Shown here piece by piece: positions 38,308-48,087 of a stretch of 64,000 nucleotides of DNA. Source of the DNA: Enterobacteriaceae endosymbiont of Donacia thalassina (lineage in GTDB: Bacteria > Pseudomonadota > Gammaproteobacteria > Enterobacterales > Enterobacteriaceae); the NCBI RefSeq assembly GCF_012568245.1, contig NZ_CP046188.1, positions 398,342-462,341 on the forward strand. Reading direction: 5' to 3'. Position 1 is the first letter of the stretch, and each line of letters opens with the position of its first letter. Below the pieces are notes generated by a model that worked only from the letters and a program-made list of their open reading frames with translations, did no database searches and was not told where the DNA came from. Made by a program: the position numbers and the translations under genes.

Positions 38308-39405
38308 ATGTTTAAAAAAAAAGTAATTATTGCAATGTCTGGTGGTATAGATTCTTCTTTTTCTGCCTGGTTATTAAAAAAACAGAATTATCAGGTAGAA
38401 GGATTATTTATGAAAAATTGGGAAGAGGATGATACAAATAATATTTGTAATATCGAAAAAGATTTATATGATGCAGAAGTAATTTGTAAAAAATTAAAAA
38501 TTCCTTTACATAAAATTAATTTTTCATCAGAATATTGGGATTATGTATTTCAAAAATTTATTTCTGAATATAAAAAAGGAAATACACCAAATCCTGATAT
38601 TTTATGTAATAAAATTATTAAATTTAAATATTTTATGAATTTTGCTATTAATCATTTAGGAGCTGATTTTATTAGTACAGGTCACTATGTACGTTGTAAA
38701 AAAATAAAAAATAATTTTTTTTTATTAAGGGGAATAGATTCTAATAAAGATCAAAGTTATTTTTTATATACAATTAAAGAAAAACAATTAAAAAAGATTT
38801 TGTTTCCTATTGGAGGTTTAAAAAAAACTGAAGTAAGATATTTTGCTAATAAACTTAAATTTATCAATGCTAATAAAAAAGATTCTACAGGAATTTGTTT
38901 TATAGGAGAAAAAAAATTTCCAAATTTTTTAAATAAATATATATCTTCTCCATCAGGAGATATAATTAATATTCATGGACAAATTATAGGTAAACATAAA
39001 GGATTAATTCATTATACTATAGGACAAAGAAAAGGTATTGGAGTAGGAGGATCTATATTTTATGAAAATAAACCATGGTATGTTTATAAAAAAAATATAA
39101 AAAAAAATACCTTAGTTGTAATACAAGATAGACAAAATTTATATTTATATTTTATTGGTTTAATAGTAAAAAAAATTACTTGGATAAATTTTATTCCTAA
39201 AAATTTTGAAAAAAAATGTACAATCAAAACTAGATATCGACAAAAAGATATTAAATGTAAAATTATTTTTTTAAATAATAATAGAATTAAGGTATATTTT
39301 TATACCCCTATTTCTAGTATTACAAAAGGACAATCGGCTGTATTTTATTATGGAAAAATTTGTTTAGGAGGTGGAATTATTGAAAAAGGTATTCCATTAA
39401 TTTAA
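38308..39405 (+). CDS. mnmA: MnmA, tRNA 2-thiouridylase
   Basis: 365 residues (E. coli 368). The PP-loop is AMSGGIDSSFSAWLL. Catalytic cysteines are in NPDILCNKIIKF and DSTGICFIGEKKF. HYTIGQRKGIGVGG and the C-terminal barrel match. It makes s2U34 in tRNAs for Glu, Gln and Lys and pairs functionally with MnmE and MnmG, both in this window, but also needs the IscS/Tus sulfur relay. Followed by potA, as in the reduced E. coli order. Confidence 0.99.
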   Translation: MFKKKVIIAMSGGIDSSFSAWLLKKQNYQVEGLFMKNWEEDDTNNICNIEKDLYDAEVICKKLKIPLHKINFSSEYWDYVFQKFISEYKKGNTPNPDILCNKIIKFKYFMNFAINHLGADFISTGHYVRCKKIKNNFFLLRGIDSNKDQSYFLYTIKEKQLKKILFPIGGLKKTEVRYFANKLKFINANKKDSTGICFIGEKKFPNFLNKYISSPSGDIINIHGQIIGKHKGLIHYTIGQRKGIGVGGSIFYENKPWYVYKKNIKKNTLVVIQDRQNLYLYFIGLIVKKITWINFIPKNFEKKCTIKTRYRQKDIKCKIIFLNNNRIKVYFYTPISSITKGQSAVFYYGKICLGGGIIEKGIPLI

Positions 39406-39497
39406 CTAAAATAAATTTAATATTTTAAAATTATTATTTTAATAATATAAATAAATAATTAAACAAAAAATAATATTTTATAAAATAGAGTATTATT

Positions 39498-40625
39498 ATG
39501 GAAAAAAAATCTTTTAAAAAAATATTAATTAATTTAATTAATATTAATAAATCTTTTTCAGGAAAAAAAATTATTTCTAATTTAAATTTAAATATAAATG
39601 ATGGAGAATTTATTACTTTATTAGGACCTTCTGGTTCTGGAAAAACAACTATTATCCGTTTAATAGCAGGTTTGGAAAAAGTAGATAGTGGCTCTATTAT
39701 TCTTAATAAAAGAGAAATAACACAATATCCAGCAGAAAAAAGACAAATAAACACTGTTTTTCAAAGCTATGCATTATTTCCTCATATGTCCGTATTTGAT
39801 AATATAGCTTTTGGATTAAAAATGCAAAAAAAAACATATAAAGAAATAATTGATAAAGTTGAAAAAATTTTAGATATAGTACAATTAAAAAAATTTATAA
39901 ATAGAAAACCTCATGAATTATCTGGAGGCCAACAACAAAGAGTTGCTATAGCAAGAGCTGTAATTAATCAACCTAGAATATTATTATTAGATGAATCATT
40001 ATCAGCTTTAGATTATAGATTACGTAAAAAAATGCAAAATGAACTTAAAGCATTACAAAGACAATTAGGTATTACATTTATATTAGTTACACATAATCAA
40101 GAAGAAGCTTTAAGTATATCAGATCGTATTATTTTATTACGTAATGGAAAAATAGAACAAGATGGGACACCTAGAGAAATATATGAAGAACCTAAAAATT
40201 TATTTGTTGCTAAATTTATAGGAGATATAAATATATTTAATGCTTTTATTTTAAAAAAAATACATAATAATCAAGTATTAGCTAATTTAGAAGGTTATAT
40301 ATGTAATATTCATGTCCCATTCCCAGTTATTATTGGAGAAAAAATACATGTATTATTAAGACCTGAAGATTTAAGAATTAAAGAAATTGATAATAAAACA
40401 AATTTAACTACAGGTTTAATTGGATATATAAAAGAAAAAAATTATAAAGGTATGACTTTAGAATCTACATTAAAATTAAAAAATGGTAAAATTATTACTG
40501 TAAGTGAATTTTTTAATGAAAATGATCCTTGTTTTGATCATTCTTTAAATCAAAAAATGTTAATAAATTGGGTCGAAACATGGGAGGTTGTATTACCTTA
40601 TGAAAAAAATAATGGAATATACTAA
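39498..40625 (+). CDS. potA: PotA, spermidine/putrescine ABC importer ATPase
   Basis: 375 residues (E. coli 378). Walker [19 protein letters not shown]-loop [10 protein letters not shown], signature [14 protein letters not shown], Walker [12 protein letters not shown] and the H-loop VTHNQ are intact. The C-terminal TOBE regulatory domain ([11 protein letters not shown]) is present. It powers PotBC. Overlaps the start of potB. Confidence 0.98.
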   Translation: MEKKSFKKILINLININKSFSGKKIISNLNLNINDGEFITLLGPSGSGKTTIIRLIAGLEKVDSGSIILNKREITQYPAEKRQINTVFQSYALFPHMSVFDNIAFGLKMQKKTYKEIIDKVEKILDIVQLKKFINRKPHELSGGQQQRVAIARAVINQPRILLLDESLSALDYRLRKKMQNELKALQRQLGITFILVTHNQEEALSISDRIILLRNGKIEQDGTPREIYEEPKNLFVAKFIGDINIFNAFILKKIHNNQVLANLEGYICNIHVPFPVIIGEKIHVLLRPEDLRIKEIDNKTNLTTGLIGYIKEKNYKGMTLESTLKLKNGKIITVSEFFNENDPCFDHSLNQKMLINWVETWEVVLPYEKNNGIY

Positions 40626-41466
40626 AAATATTACAATTTTTATAATTATAAGTTGGTTATTATTATTTATTTTATTACCTAATATAATGATAATTATAAT
40701 CAGTTTTTTAAAAAAAGGAAATTATAATTTAATTAGGTTTAAATTTTCTTTTAATAATTATCTAAATTTATTAGATTTCTTATATATTAAAGTATTTATA
40801 AATTCTTTTTTTATTTCATTAATTACAACAATAATATGTTTTATAATAGGTTATCCATTTGCATGGTGTTTAACAAAAATATCTGCTCAAAAAAAATCTT
40901 TAATGTTATTTTTTTTATTTTTACCTTTTTGGGTTAATTCATTAATTAGAATATATTGTTTAAAAATATTTTTAGGAATTAATGGATGTTTAAATAACAT
41001 TTTACTTTATTTTAAAATTATTAAAGATCCTATTCATATAATTTATACTCCTACTGCTGTAATACTAGGATTAATATATATTTTATTACCTTTTATGATT
41101 GTACCTATATATTCTAGTTTTGAAAAACTAGATCGTTTTTGGATAGAAGCGGCAAAGGATTTAGGAGCACAATCCTGGAAAATATTTCTTTATATAATTA
41201 TTCCTTTAACTACATCAGGAATTATTGCAGGATGTCTTTTAGTTTTTTTATCTAGTATGGGTATGTTTTATATTTCCGATTTAATGGGTGGATCAAAAAA
41301 TTTGCTAATAGGAAATATTATTAAAAATCAATTTTTAAATATTAGAGATTGGCCATTAGGAGCAGCAACAAGTACAATAGTGACATTATTTACGGGTATT
41401 TTTTTAATATTATATTTTAAAACTATTAAATTTTTAGATAAAAAGGAATTTAAAAAAAATGTTTAA
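40600..41466 (+). CDS. potB: PotB, spermidine/putrescine ABC importer permease
   Basis: 288 residues starting [11 protein letters not shown] chose the ATG at 40600 because the distance to the conserved first membrane segment ([16 protein letters not shown]) matches E. coli PotB. A TTG at 40588 sits directly on the GGGAGG site (40582-40587), so is too close. Six hydrophobic segments are seen, with the EAA loop [19 protein letters not shown] that docks on Pot[20 protein letters not shown] is diagnostic. It overlaps potA by 26 nt and potC by 8 nt. Confidence 0.96.
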   Translation: MKKIMEYTKNITIFIIISWLLLFILLPNIMIIIISFLKKGNYNLIRFKFSFNNYLNLLDFLYIKVFINSFFISLITTIICFIIGYPFAWCLTKISAQKKSLMLFFLFLPFWVNSLIRIYCLKIFLGINGCLNNILLYFKIIKDPIHIIYTPTAVILGLIYILLPFMIVPIYSSFEKLDRFWIEAAKDLGAQSWKIFLYIIIPLTTSGIIAGCLLVFLSSMGMFYISDLMGGSKNLLIGNIIKNQFLNIRDWPLGAATSTIVTLFTGIFLILYFKTIKFLDKKEFKKNV

Positions 41467-42259
41467 ATATATCTGTAGAATTATTTTTATAAATCTTATT
41501 TATTTTTGTTTTTATATACCTATTATATTATTAATAATAAATTCTTTTAATAAATCTAATTTTGGTATTATATGGCAAGGATTTAGTATAAAATGGTATC
41601 AATTAATTATCCATAATTATGCATTATTAGAAGTTACATATCATTCTTTATGTATTGGTATGCTTACTGCTACTATTACGACTTTCATGGGATTATTAAC
41701 TGCATTATCGTTATACCATTTTAATATTCATATTAAATCTTTTATAAATATTTTATTATTTATAGTAATTATTTCTCCTGATATTGTAATGGGTATTTCT
41801 TTATTATTATTATTTATTTTATTAAATTTATCTTTAGGTTTTTGGTCTTTATTATTTTCACATATTACATTTTGTTTACCATATGTCGTTATTAATATTT
41901 ATTCAAGATTAGAAGATTTTGATAATCGTATGATAGAAGCTGCAAAAGATTTAGGTGCTAGTGAAATAATTATTTTAATAAAAATTATATTTCCTATAAT
42001 ATTACCAACCATTATTTCAAGTTGGTTATTAAGTTTTGCTTTATCTATGGATGATATAACAATATCAACTTTTGTAACAGGACCAGAATATGAAATACTT
42101 CCATTAAAAATTTATTCAATGTCAAAAATAGGAATTACTCCTGAAATTAATGTTTTAGCAACAATATTAATAATAATATCTTTATTTTTAGTAATTATAA
42201 GTAGAATTATTTTAGGAAGATATAAAACATATAATCAAATTACATCTTTTTTAGAATAA
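41459..42259 (+). CDS. potC: PotC, spermidine/putrescine ABC importer permease
   Basis: 266 residues (E. coli 264). Six membrane segments are seen. The EAA loop is [19 protein letters not shown], and SMDDITISTFVTGPEYEILPLKIYSM is diagnostic. It starts inside the end of potB (ATGTTTAA overlap). The substrate-binding gene potD, which follows in E. coli, is absent; mutM comes next on the other strand. Confidence 0.97.
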   Translation: MFKYICRIIFINLIYFCFYIPIILLIINSFNKSNFGIIWQGFSIKWYQLIIHNYALLEVTYHSLCIGMLTATITTFMGLLTALSLYHFNIHIKSFINILLFIVIISPDIVMGISLLLLFILLNLSLGFWSLLFSHITFCLPYVVINIYSRLEDFDNRMIEAAKDLGASEIIILIKIIFPIILPTIISSWLLSFALSMDDITISTFVTGPEYEILPLKIYSMSKIGITPEINVLATILIIISLFLVIISRIILGRYKTYNQITSFLE

Positions 42260-42285
42260 TTTTTTTTATTTTAAATAAAAAATAA

Positions 42286-43104
42286 TTATTTTTGACATTT
42301 ATAACAAAAAAATGTACTTCTATTTCTTTGAAATATTCTAGTAATTTTATTTTTACATATTTTACATAATTTATCTTTTTTTCCATATACAAAAAAATAT
42401 TTGGAAAAATTTCCAATATTATTATTAGGTAATTTATAATTACAGATAGTAGAACCTCCATATTTGATTGATTTATATAAAATATTTTTTATATTTTTTA
42501 CTAAAATTGTAATTTCTTTAAAATTTAAAGTATTAGAAATACGAACAGGTGATATTTTTGATAAAAATAAAGACTCATTAGCATATATATTGCCTATTCC
42601 TGTTACAATTTTATTATCCATTAATAATATTTTTATAGCAATATTTTTTTTTTTTGTAAAATTGTATAAATACAAATTATTAAATTTAGTTGTTAATGGT
42701 TCAGTTCCTAATTTTTTTAAAAATACATTTTTTTTATAATTTTTGATTTCCCATAACCAAAATCCAAATTTTCTAACATCTGTATATCTTAAAATTAAAT
42801 TATTATCTATAATTAGATCAATATGATCATGTTTACTATAAAAAATATTATCATTTTTATTTAAAATACATAATTTTCCTGTCATACCTAAATGAATAAT
42901 AATTGTATTTTTTAATAAAATTATGATAATATATCTACCTCTTCTTTTAATATCTAAAATTTTTTGATTATTTATTTTAATAATATTATTAGGAATAATA
43001 TATTTTAATTTTTTAGTTCTAATTATAGAATAATTGATTATTTTCTCCTTTAAATAAGGTAGAATCATATTTTTAATCACTTCTACTTCAGGTAATTCAG
43101 GCAT
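42286..43104 (-). CDS. mutM: MutM (Fpg), formamidopyrimidine-DNA glycosylase
   Basis: 272 residues (E. coli 269). The catalytic N-terminus MPELPEVE (Pro after Met removal, and Glu) is intact, as are the Lys in DIKRRGRYII, GIGNIYANESLF with the helix-two-turn-helix, and the C-terminal zinc finger CKICKNKITRI...CYKCQK. It removes 8-oxoguanine and nicks the strand. It starts 5 nt after mnmE on the same strand. Confidence 0.98.
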   Translation of the reverse strand: MPELPEVEVIKNMILPYLKEKIINYSIIRTKKLKYIIPNNIIKINNQKILDIKRRGRYIIIILLKNTIIIHLGMTGKLCILNKNDNIFYSKHDHIDLIIDNNLILRYTDVRKFGFWLWEIKNYKKNVFLKKLGTEPLTTKFNNLYLYNFTKKKNIAIKILLMDNKIVTGIGNIYANESLFLSKISPVRISNTLNFKEITILVKNIKNILYKSIKYGGSTICNYKLPNNNIGNFSKYFFVYGKKDKLCKICKNKITRIFQRNRSTFFCYKCQK

Positions 43105-43109
43105 AAGTT

Positions 43110-44483
43110 TTATTTACCAACACAAAATTGTGAAAAAATATTATTTAATAAATCTTCAGAATAAAATTTTCCTGTAATAGAATCTAATTCTTTCTGTATT
43201 AATTTAAAATCTTCAGATAAAAACTCTATCGAATTTGTATTTAAAAAATTATTTTTTCCTATTATAAGATATTTATAAATAGATTTTAATGAGTTTAAAT
43301 ATCTTTCTCTAGCTGTAAATTGATCTTCATTTGTATTTATATTTATAATTTTTTTCTTAATAAAATCCATTAATATTGATATACCTTTTTTTTTTTTAAT
43401 AGATATTTTTATAACTGTATATTTATTATTATTGTCATATATTATTTCTGGTATATTATTTGTTATATCTATTTTATTACGTATAATGATAATAGGAATA
43501 TTTTTGATAAAATTTTTTAAATATTTTTTAATAATTTTATTTAAATTTTTTTTTGACATTTGATCTTCTATTACTAAAAATAAGTAATTAGAACTTTTAA
43601 TTTTTTCAAAAGTTTTTTTAATACCTAAAATTTCAATTTGATTACTGGTATCTCTAATTCCTGCAGTATCTATAATTTCAATAGGGACTGAATTTATATA
43701 AATATTTTCATGTAAAATATCTCTAGTTGTTCCTGGAATATTAGTTACTATAGAAATATTTTTATTAGTAATTAAATTCATTAAACTAGATTTTCCAGAA
43801 TTTGGTGGTCCAATTAATATTATTTTAATTCCTTCTTTAATTCTAATACCATCTTCTACATATTTTATAATACTTGTTAAAAATATTAATAATTTTTCTA
43901 TTTTTTTTAAGATTTCTTTAAAAAAAATAGAAAATTTAATTTTATAATCAAATTCAAGAAAAGATTCTAATTGTACTCTTAAATTAATAATAATTTTTGT
44001 AAGTTTTTTCAATAAAAATGAAAATTTACCATTCATTAAATTCATTGCTGAAAAGATAGCTGATTTGGAATTAGCTGAAATAATATCAGAGATTGCTTCT
44101 GCTTGAGTTAAATCAAATTTTTTATTTAAAAATGCTCGTTTAGAAAATTCTCCTGGAGAAGCGATTCTAATTCCAGAAATATTTAAGATATCATTTATTA
44201 ATAAATCTAATAATATAGAATTTCCATGACATTGTAATTCTAAAATATCTTCTCCGGTAAAAGAATTAGGTTTTGGAAACCATAATGCTATACCTTTATC
44301 TATAATTTTATTCTTATAAAAAAAAGGTAAATAAGATGCATATCTTGGTTTTAAATATTTTAATTTTAATATATATTTTATTACATCTATTGCTTTATCA
44401 CCAGATATTCTTATAACTCCTATACTACCTTGACCTGAAGGAGTTGCTTTAGCTATTATTGTATATTTTTGTTGTTTTTCCAT
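43110..44483 (-). CDS. mnmE: MnmE (TrmE), tRNA-modifying GTPase
   Basis: 457 residues (E. coli 454). The N-terminal formyl-THF-binding domain has PSGQGSIGVIRISG. The G domain has GPPNSGKSSLMNLI and DTAGIRDTSNQIE. The conserved C-terminal CVGK ends the protein. It forms the cmnm5U34 enzyme with MnmG. It is 3 nt downstream of yidC and 5 nt upstream of mutM, so rpmH-rnpA-yidC-mnmE-mutM may be one transcript. Confidence 0.99.
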   Translation of the reverse strand: MEKQQKYTIIAKATPSGQGSIGVIRISGDKAIDVIKYILKLKYLKPRYASYLPFFYKNKIIDKGIALWFPKPNSFTGEDILELQCHGNSILLDLLINDILNISGIRIASPGEFSKRAFLNKKFDLTQAEAISDIISANSKSAIFSAMNLMNGKFSFLLKKLTKIIINLRVQLESFLEFDYKIKFSIFFKEILKKIEKLLIFLTSIIKYVEDGIRIKEGIKIILIGPPNSGKSSLMNLITNKNISIVTNIPGTTRDILHENIYINSVPIEIIDTAGIRDTSNQIEILGIKKTFEKIKSSNYLFLVIEDQMSKKNLNKIIKKYLKNFIKNIPIIIIRNKIDITNNIPEIIYDNNNKYTVIKISIKKKKGISILMDFIKKKIININTNEDQFTARERYLNSLKSIYKYLIIGKNNFLNTNSIEFLSEDFKLIQKELDSITGKFYSEDLLNNIFSQFCVGK

Positions 44484-44486
44484 GAT

Positions 44487-46118
44487 TTAATAGTATTTTT
44501 TATTTATTTTATAAAAAATCCATTTTTGTTGTAAAATGGTGATTATATTATTTATTATATAATATAAAACTAATCCAGAAGGAAGCCATAAAAAAAACAA
44601 ACTAAAAATAATAGGAATTATATATGTTAATTTTTCTTGTATAGAATCATTATCAAAATTATTTTGAGAAATTTTTTGAATTATTAACATAGTGATACTC
44701 ATTATTATTGGCAAAATATAATATGGATCTTCCGATGATAAATCTTTAATCCATAAAATAAATGGAGCATGTCTTAGTTCTATAGAATTAGTTAACATAT
44801 AGTATAAAGCTAAAAAAATTGGCATTTGTATAATAAAAGGAATAAATCCAGATAATGGATTTAAATTTTCTTTTTTATATAATAAAATTATTTCTTTACT
44901 AAAACGTTCTTTATCATTATTAAAATTTTTTTTAATTTTTTTAATTTTTGGTTGTAAAAAATTCATTTTAGCTATAGCAATATATTGTTGTTTAGATAAT
45001 GGATATGTGATAATTCTGATAAATATTGTAATAATAATTATCGAAAAACCCCAATTTCCTATTATATTAAATAATAAATTTAATAATTTAAATAATGGTT
45101 TAGATAAAAATCCTAAAAAACCATAATCTACTGTTAGATCTAAAAAAGGTGTAATTTTAGACATTTTTTCTTGAATCTTAGGACCTATCCATAATTTAGA
45201 TAAAAAAATATGATTTTTTTTTGGAAAAATTAAATAATAAGAAGATTTAAAACCAACACTAATAATATTAGTAGATATTTTTTTTATATATATATTATTT
45301 TTTCTAGAAAAATCAGAAATAATCCAAACTGAAGCAAAATATTTTTGTAATATAGCTATCCAGCCATGATGAGTATTAATATTTATTTTTTTATTTTTTA
45401 ATATATTAGAAAATTTATATTTTTTGAATTTATTATTATCTGTAGAAATAGCTACATTATTAAAAGTATTGACTGAAATATTATTATGTGTTTTATCTAG
45501 ATATTTTTTAGGTGTATTACTAGATTTATCTATTTGTCCAAATATACCTATATTAATAGGTTTTTTACTTTGATTAAATATTTGATGATTAATTTTTATT
45601 AAATAATTTCCTTTTATAAAGGTAAATATTTTAATATATAAAATATTTTTTTTTAAAAAAAATAAAGGTATTTTTAATATATTTTTATTTTTTTTTAATT
45701 TAAAATTATATGATTTTGAAAAAAATTTAATATTTTTATTAAAAAATTGATCTTTTTTAAGATTACTCTTTTGTATTATACCACTTTTTATTTGATATAA
45801 AAAATCAGAATTTTTTTTTAATAAAGTAAAAAATTTTTTAGAATGTAATTTATCTAAATAATCTAATAGCTGTACTTTTTCAATAGTACCTCCATAAGGA
45901 TTAATTTTTAAAATAAATTTATCAGTTTTAATTAAAATATTATTATGTTTAATAATATTAGAAAATATTCCATATTTATTATTTGTATTTATTATACTTT
46001 TATTAATAATTTCCCTTTTATTATTTTCCATATAATTATGTATTTTTTGCCAATTACTTAAAACAATAAAACTAAATAAACAAAAAATAATTACAATAAT
46101 ATTATTTTTTGAATTCAT
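44487..46118 (-). CDS. yidC: YidC, inner membrane protein insertase
   Basis: 543 residues (E. coli 548). An N-terminal membrane anchor (MNSKNNIIVIIFCLFSFIVL) is followed by a diverged periplasmic beta domain (about 40-340) and the conserved insertase core of five membrane segments from about 350: NIIGNWGFSIIIITI with the hydrophilic-groove Arg in IFIRIITYPLSKQQYIAIAKM, then PLSGFIPFIIQMPIFLALYYML. It inserts and folds membrane proteins alone or with SecYEG. yidD, usually between rnpA and yidC, is absent. Confidence 0.98.
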   Translation of the reverse strand: MNSKNNIIVIIFCLFSFIVLSNWQKIHNYMENNKREIINKSIINTNNKYGIFSNIIKHNNILIKTDKFILKINPYGGTIEKVQLLDYLDKLHSKKFFTLLKKNSDFLYQIKSGIIQKSNLKKDQFFNKNIKFFSKSYNFKLKKNKNILKIPLFFLKKNILYIKIFTFIKGNYLIKINHQIFNQSKKPINIGIFGQIDKSSNTPKKYLDKTHNNISVNTFNNVAISTDNNKFKKYKFSNILKNKKININTHHGWIAILQKYFASVWIISDFSRKNNIYIKKISTNIISVGFKSSYYLIFPKKNHIFLSKLWIGPKIQEKMSKITPFLDLTVDYGFLGFLSKPLFKLLNLLFNIIGNWGFSIIIITIFIRIITYPLSKQQYIAIAKMNFLQPKIKKIKKNFNNDKERFSKEIILLYKKENLNPLSGFIPFIIQMPIFLALYYMLTNSIELRHAPFILWIKDLSSEDPYYILPIIMSITMLIIQKISQNNFDNDSIQEKLTYIIPIIFSLFFLWLPSGLVLYYIINNIITILQQKWIFYKINKKYY

Positions 46119-46215
46119 TATTTTATGCTCATTTTAATTTATTACTAGTAAAAATTAATTATAACTTAAAATTCATAATTAGTTTAAATTTTATTTAAAA
46201 AATAAAAATAAATAG

Positions 46216-46578
46216 TTATTTTAAAATAACTTGTTTTTTTTTGAAAAAATTCCATATTTTTTCTAAATATTTTTTCAAACAAAAATTATTTTTTTTTAAA
46301 ATATTTTTATTATTTACAAATATAATATAATCCATATTTACAAATAAATATTGATTTAAACGAAAATACTCACGAATAATTCTTTTTAATTTATTTCTTA
46401 TATTTGTTTTATTAATAATTTTTTTAGGTATAATTATACCTATACGAGAATATTTTATTCTATTTTTTTTACTTAAAATAGTATAATATTTATTATATAA
46501 TTTAATAGGATTATTAAATACAAGATTAAAATTTAATGAAGTTAATCGTTTTTTTTTAGAAAAATTGAAATTATTCAT
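46216..46578 (-). CDS. rnpA: RnpA, RNase P protein subunit
   Basis: 120 residues (E. coli 119). The basic RNR motif is TNIRNKLKRIIREYFRLNQ. KKKRLTSLNFNLVF and RIGIIIPKKI match the N-terminal half. It supports the catalytic RNase P RNA in 5' tRNA processing and would also process the tmRNA here. Starts 3 nt after rpmH. Confidence 0.95.
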   Translation of the reverse strand: MNNFNFSKKKRLTSLNFNLVFNNPIKLYNKYYTILSKKNRIKYSRIGIIIPKKIINKTNIRNKLKRIIREYFRLNQYLFVNMDYIIFVNNKNILKKNNFCLKKYLEKIWNFFKKKQVILK

Positions 46579-46581
46579 TTT

Positions 46582-46734
46582 TTATTTAATTGTTTTATCT
46601 GATATACTTAAACAAAAACGTTTTTTAGCACGACGACGATTTATGATTTGTCTTCCATTTTTTGTTTTCATTCTATGTCTAAATCCATGAGATCTTTTTC
46701 TTTTTAATATAGATGGTTGAAAAGTACGTTTCAT
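46582..46734 (-). CDS. rpmH: 50S ribosomal protein L34
   Basis: 50 residues: [29 protein letters not shown] and NRRRAKKRF, then an extra SISDKTIK tail compared with the 46-residue E. coli form. ATG at 46732-46734, TAA at 46582-46584. It is divergent from dnaN with 191 bp between. In most bacteria dnaA stands at this place; here it is missing. Confidence 0.98.
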   Translation of the reverse strand: MKRTFQPSILKRKRSHGFRHRMKTKNGRQIINRRRAKKRFCLSISDKTIK

Positions 46735-46925
46735 AAAATTACACTTATAAAAATTTTATAATTTATTAATTATTACACAAAATTTATATTTTTTATATTA
46801 TTTTTTTTTAAATTTTTAAAATTTTATTATTAGATTAATATATTAATTTTTAATAATTAAAAATTTAATTGTGTTATGATTATAAATAAATATTTTTTAT
46901 TATAATTTTTTTATAAAATCAAAAA
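46735..46925. promoter_or_regulatory. rpmH-dnaN spacer: promoters, overlapping palindromes, possible origin site
   Basis: 191 bp between divergent rpmH and dnaN, where dnaA is expected. It contains a 14-bp palindrome ATTAATATATTAAT (46834-46847) overlapping a near-perfect inverted repeat (AATTTTTAAT at 46845-46854, complement at 46856-46865). An extended -10 sequence TGTTATGAT (46872-46880) lies about 45 nt before dnaN. No full DnaA box (TTATNCACA) is present. The site could hold the origin, as rpmH-dnaA regions do elsewhere, but the sequence alone does not show it. Confidence 0.4.
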
Positions 46926-48053
46926 ATGATAGAGAATAATATTCTTATTAATCGTGAATTACTAATTAAACCATTACAATATGTTACAAACATTATTAAT
47001 ACTAAATCTATATATCCAAATATAAATCATATTTTAATAGAAATTTTAAATAATGGTTTAATTTTTTTTAAAAGTACTAATTTAGAAATTGAAATTACAT
47101 CATTTATTAAAAATTTAAATAATAAAAAAAAATATTCTATTATTATTCAAGGAAAAAAATTTTATAATATATGTCGTAGTTTACCTAAAAATCATAGAAT
47201 AAATATATTATTTAGTAATAATAAAGCTATTATATCATCAAAAAATTGTAATTTTACTATATCTACTTTACCAGCAGAAAATTTTCCAACTATAGATTTT
47301 ATAAAATCTGATATAGAATTTAGTCTTGAACATAAAACAATAAAAAAATTCATATATGCTACTTATTTTTCTATAGCAGATAATGATGTAAGGAAATATT
47401 TAAATGGATTATTATTACAAATAAAAAATAATATTTTAAATATTGTATCAACTGATGGACATAGATTATCTATTTATACTTGTAAAATAAATATAAAAAT
47501 AATAGATTATTGTGTTATAATTCCTAAGAAAAGTATTTTTGAATTATCTAAATTAATCAATGATACTAATGAATTAATTAATATTAAAATTAATAAAAAT
47601 AATATATGTTTTATTTTTAATAATTTAAAATTTATATCTAAATTAATTGAAAGTAATTTTCCTAGTTATGAAAAAATTATACCTAAAATTTTTTATAAAA
47701 TTATTAAAATTAATCGTATAAAGTTAAAAAATGCTTTAAATAGAATTTCTATTCTAGTTAATGAAAGAACTAAGGGAGTAACCTTATCATTTAACAATAA
47801 TTATTTAAAAATATTTAGTAGTAATATTCATAATGAAAAAGCTGAAGAAATATTAAAAATAGAAGAAGAATATAATAAGACAAAAGAATATAATATGAGT
47901 ATATCTTTAAATATTAATTATTTAATTAATGTAGTTAATATATTAGAAAATGAAATTATTAAAATTTCTTTTATTAATAATATTTCTAGTATTCGAATAG
48001 AAAATGAATATAAAAAAAATAAAATTTATTTAATTATGCCAATGAAAATTTAA
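46926..48053 (+). CDS. dnaN: DnaN, DNA polymerase III beta sliding clamp
   Basis: 375 residues (E. coli 366) with three repeated clamp domains. Recognisable blocks are NRELLIKPLQYV, CRSLPKN, STLPAENFPTID, ATYFSIADNDVRKYLNGLLL, VSTDGHRLS and the C-terminal YLIMPMKI. No strong ribosome site precedes the ATG. gyrB follows after 34 bp; recF, which lies between them in E. coli, has been lost. Confidence 0.98.
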   Translation: MIENNILINRELLIKPLQYVTNIINTKSIYPNINHILIEILNNGLIFFKSTNLEIEITSFIKNLNNKKKYSIIIQGKKFYNICRSLPKNHRINILFSNNKAIISSKNCNFTISTLPAENFPTIDFIKSDIEFSLEHKTIKKFIYATYFSIADNDVRKYLNGLLLQIKNNILNIVSTDGHRLSIYTCKINIKIIDYCVIIPKKSIFELSKLINDTNELINIKINKNNICFIFNNLKFISKLIESNFPSYEKIIPKIFYKIIKINRIKLKNALNRISILVNERTKGVTLSFNNNYLKIFSSNIHNEKAEEILKIEEEYNKTKEYNMSISLNINYLINVVNILENEIIKISFINNISSIRIENEYKKNKIYLIMPMKI

Positions 48054-48087
48054 AATTATATAAATTTTTTATAAAAAAGGATTAAAT

